A stretch of DNA of 56,982 bases. Source: Nocardioides pelophilus. Its GTDB lineage: Bacteria > Actinomycetota > Actinomycetes > Propionibacteriales > Nocardioidaceae. The notes beneath the pieces are model-generated. The model was not told the DNA's origin. It saw only the letters and a program-made list of their open reading frames with translations, and searched no databases. Positions within the stretch are counted from its first letter, which is position 1. The number at the start of each line of letters is the position of its first letter. The stretch is taken from contig NZ_JACEHF010000009.1 of assembly GCF_014180685.1 (NCBI RefSeq), positions 1-56,982 of the forward strand. The letters run 5' to 3'. The position numbers were made by a program, and so were the translations under genes. Positions 56,712-56,982 of the stretch are shown here, piece by piece.

Positions 56712-56982
56712 ACACCAATCTCATGGCCGTGTTGAGCCTGGTCGTCGTCGTCGCACTGATCGCCGTGCTGGTCGCATTCGTCCAGCACCTCGCGCGGCTC
56801 CTGCGACGTACTGGTGACACCCTGGCCGCCGCGGTACCTGTCGTGGTCACCATCCGGCAAGACTGCGAGAACGTCATCGCAGGCGTGCTTGCACTCAACC
56901 AGAACCTCAGCGTCGCGGCGGACGGACTCTCCAGCGCCGTCGGCGCCGCGCAGGAGCGTGCCACCTCGGCCGTTCGAGGACG
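56708..56982 (+). CDS. Single-TM helical protein, truncated by window end
   Basis: At least 91 residues from ATG 56708, open to the last base. TM at about 6-26 (MAVLSLVVVVALIAVLVAFV), then helical sequence (RRTGDTLAAAVPVVVTIRQDCENVIAGVLALNQNLSVAADGLSSAVGAAQERATSAV). Same design as the preceding genes; the operon continues beyond the window. Confidence 0.72.
   Translation, partial: MNTNLMAVLSLVVVVALIAVLVAFVQHLARLLRRTGDTLAAAVPVVVTIRQDCENVIAGVLALNQNLSVAADGLSSAVGAAQERATSAVRG

Noticed and set aside
53295..56982. Mce transporter operon
   Set aside because: Gene density and N-terminal TMs suggested it, but no Mce domain, YrbE permease or ATPase is seen.

Overview
The window is GC-rich actinobacterial chromosome, perhaps Nocardioides-like (inference from base composition, frequent GTG starts and gene content). 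Its core is a chemolithoautotrophy island. It carries a red-type RuBisCO operon (cbbLSX) with cbbR, class I fructose-bisphosphate aldolase, transketolase, fructose-1,6-bisphosphatase, a HAD phosphatase and two phosphoribulokinases of different classes. It also carries a [NiFe]-hydrogenase resembling the actinobacterial group 1h (high-affinity) type, with a full maturation set. The gene content is what is expected of an organism that fixes CO2 with electrons from H2, possibly at trace atmospheric levels.

Layout. 1-1.35 kb: 3' part of a flavin amine oxidase, closed by a strong terminator. 1.4-7.4 kb: remnant of an integrative/conjugative element with a tyrosine integrase, a class II Fic protein, excisionase-like HTH genes, structured repeats and a MobF relaxase broken by a frameshift. 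7.4-10.2 kb: repeat-rich spacer around an EAL phosphodiesterase gene that is bracketed by 35-bp direct repeats. 10.2-17.1 kb: a giant single-chain acyl/acetyl-CoA carboxylase and a WS/DGAT acyltransferase (lipid supply and storage). 17.1-17.7 kb: repeats and a 65-bp fossil of an integrase 3' end. 17.7-27.6 kb: Calvin cycle genes with a GAF histidine kinase/LuxR regulator pair. 27.6-42.9 kb: one long minus-strand hydrogenase operon, read in the order DUF1641, hhyS, hhyL, protease, small protein, TPR, NifU-Rieske, NHL, hypF, hypC, SIS-HypC fusion, SIS, hypE, hypC, hypD, DUF6390-like. 43.1-46.2 kb: divergent AraC regulator, hypA, hypB and an unknown gene. 46.3-52.4 kb: an aldolase-like protein lacking catalytic lysines, small unknown proteins, an internally duplicated membrane protein, HAD phosphatase, fbp and a second prk. 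52.5 kb to the end: a tightly coupled run of small single-TM and helical-repeat proteins of unknown function that continues past the window.

How it works together (inference). Cytoplasmic hydrogenase HhySL, matured by HypABCDEF and its protease, passes electrons on, perhaps through the NifU-Rieske protein. RuBisCO, activated by CbbX, fixes CO2; the two phosphoribulokinases regenerate RuBP, and tkt, fba and fbp run the regenerative arm. AraC, CbbR and the GAF-kinase/LuxR pair are the local regulators. GAPDH, PGK and pentose isomerases are not in the window. The best candidates for undescribed biology are the terminal membrane/coiled-helix operon, the aldolase pseudoenzyme, the SIS-HypC fusion and the duplicated membrane protein.
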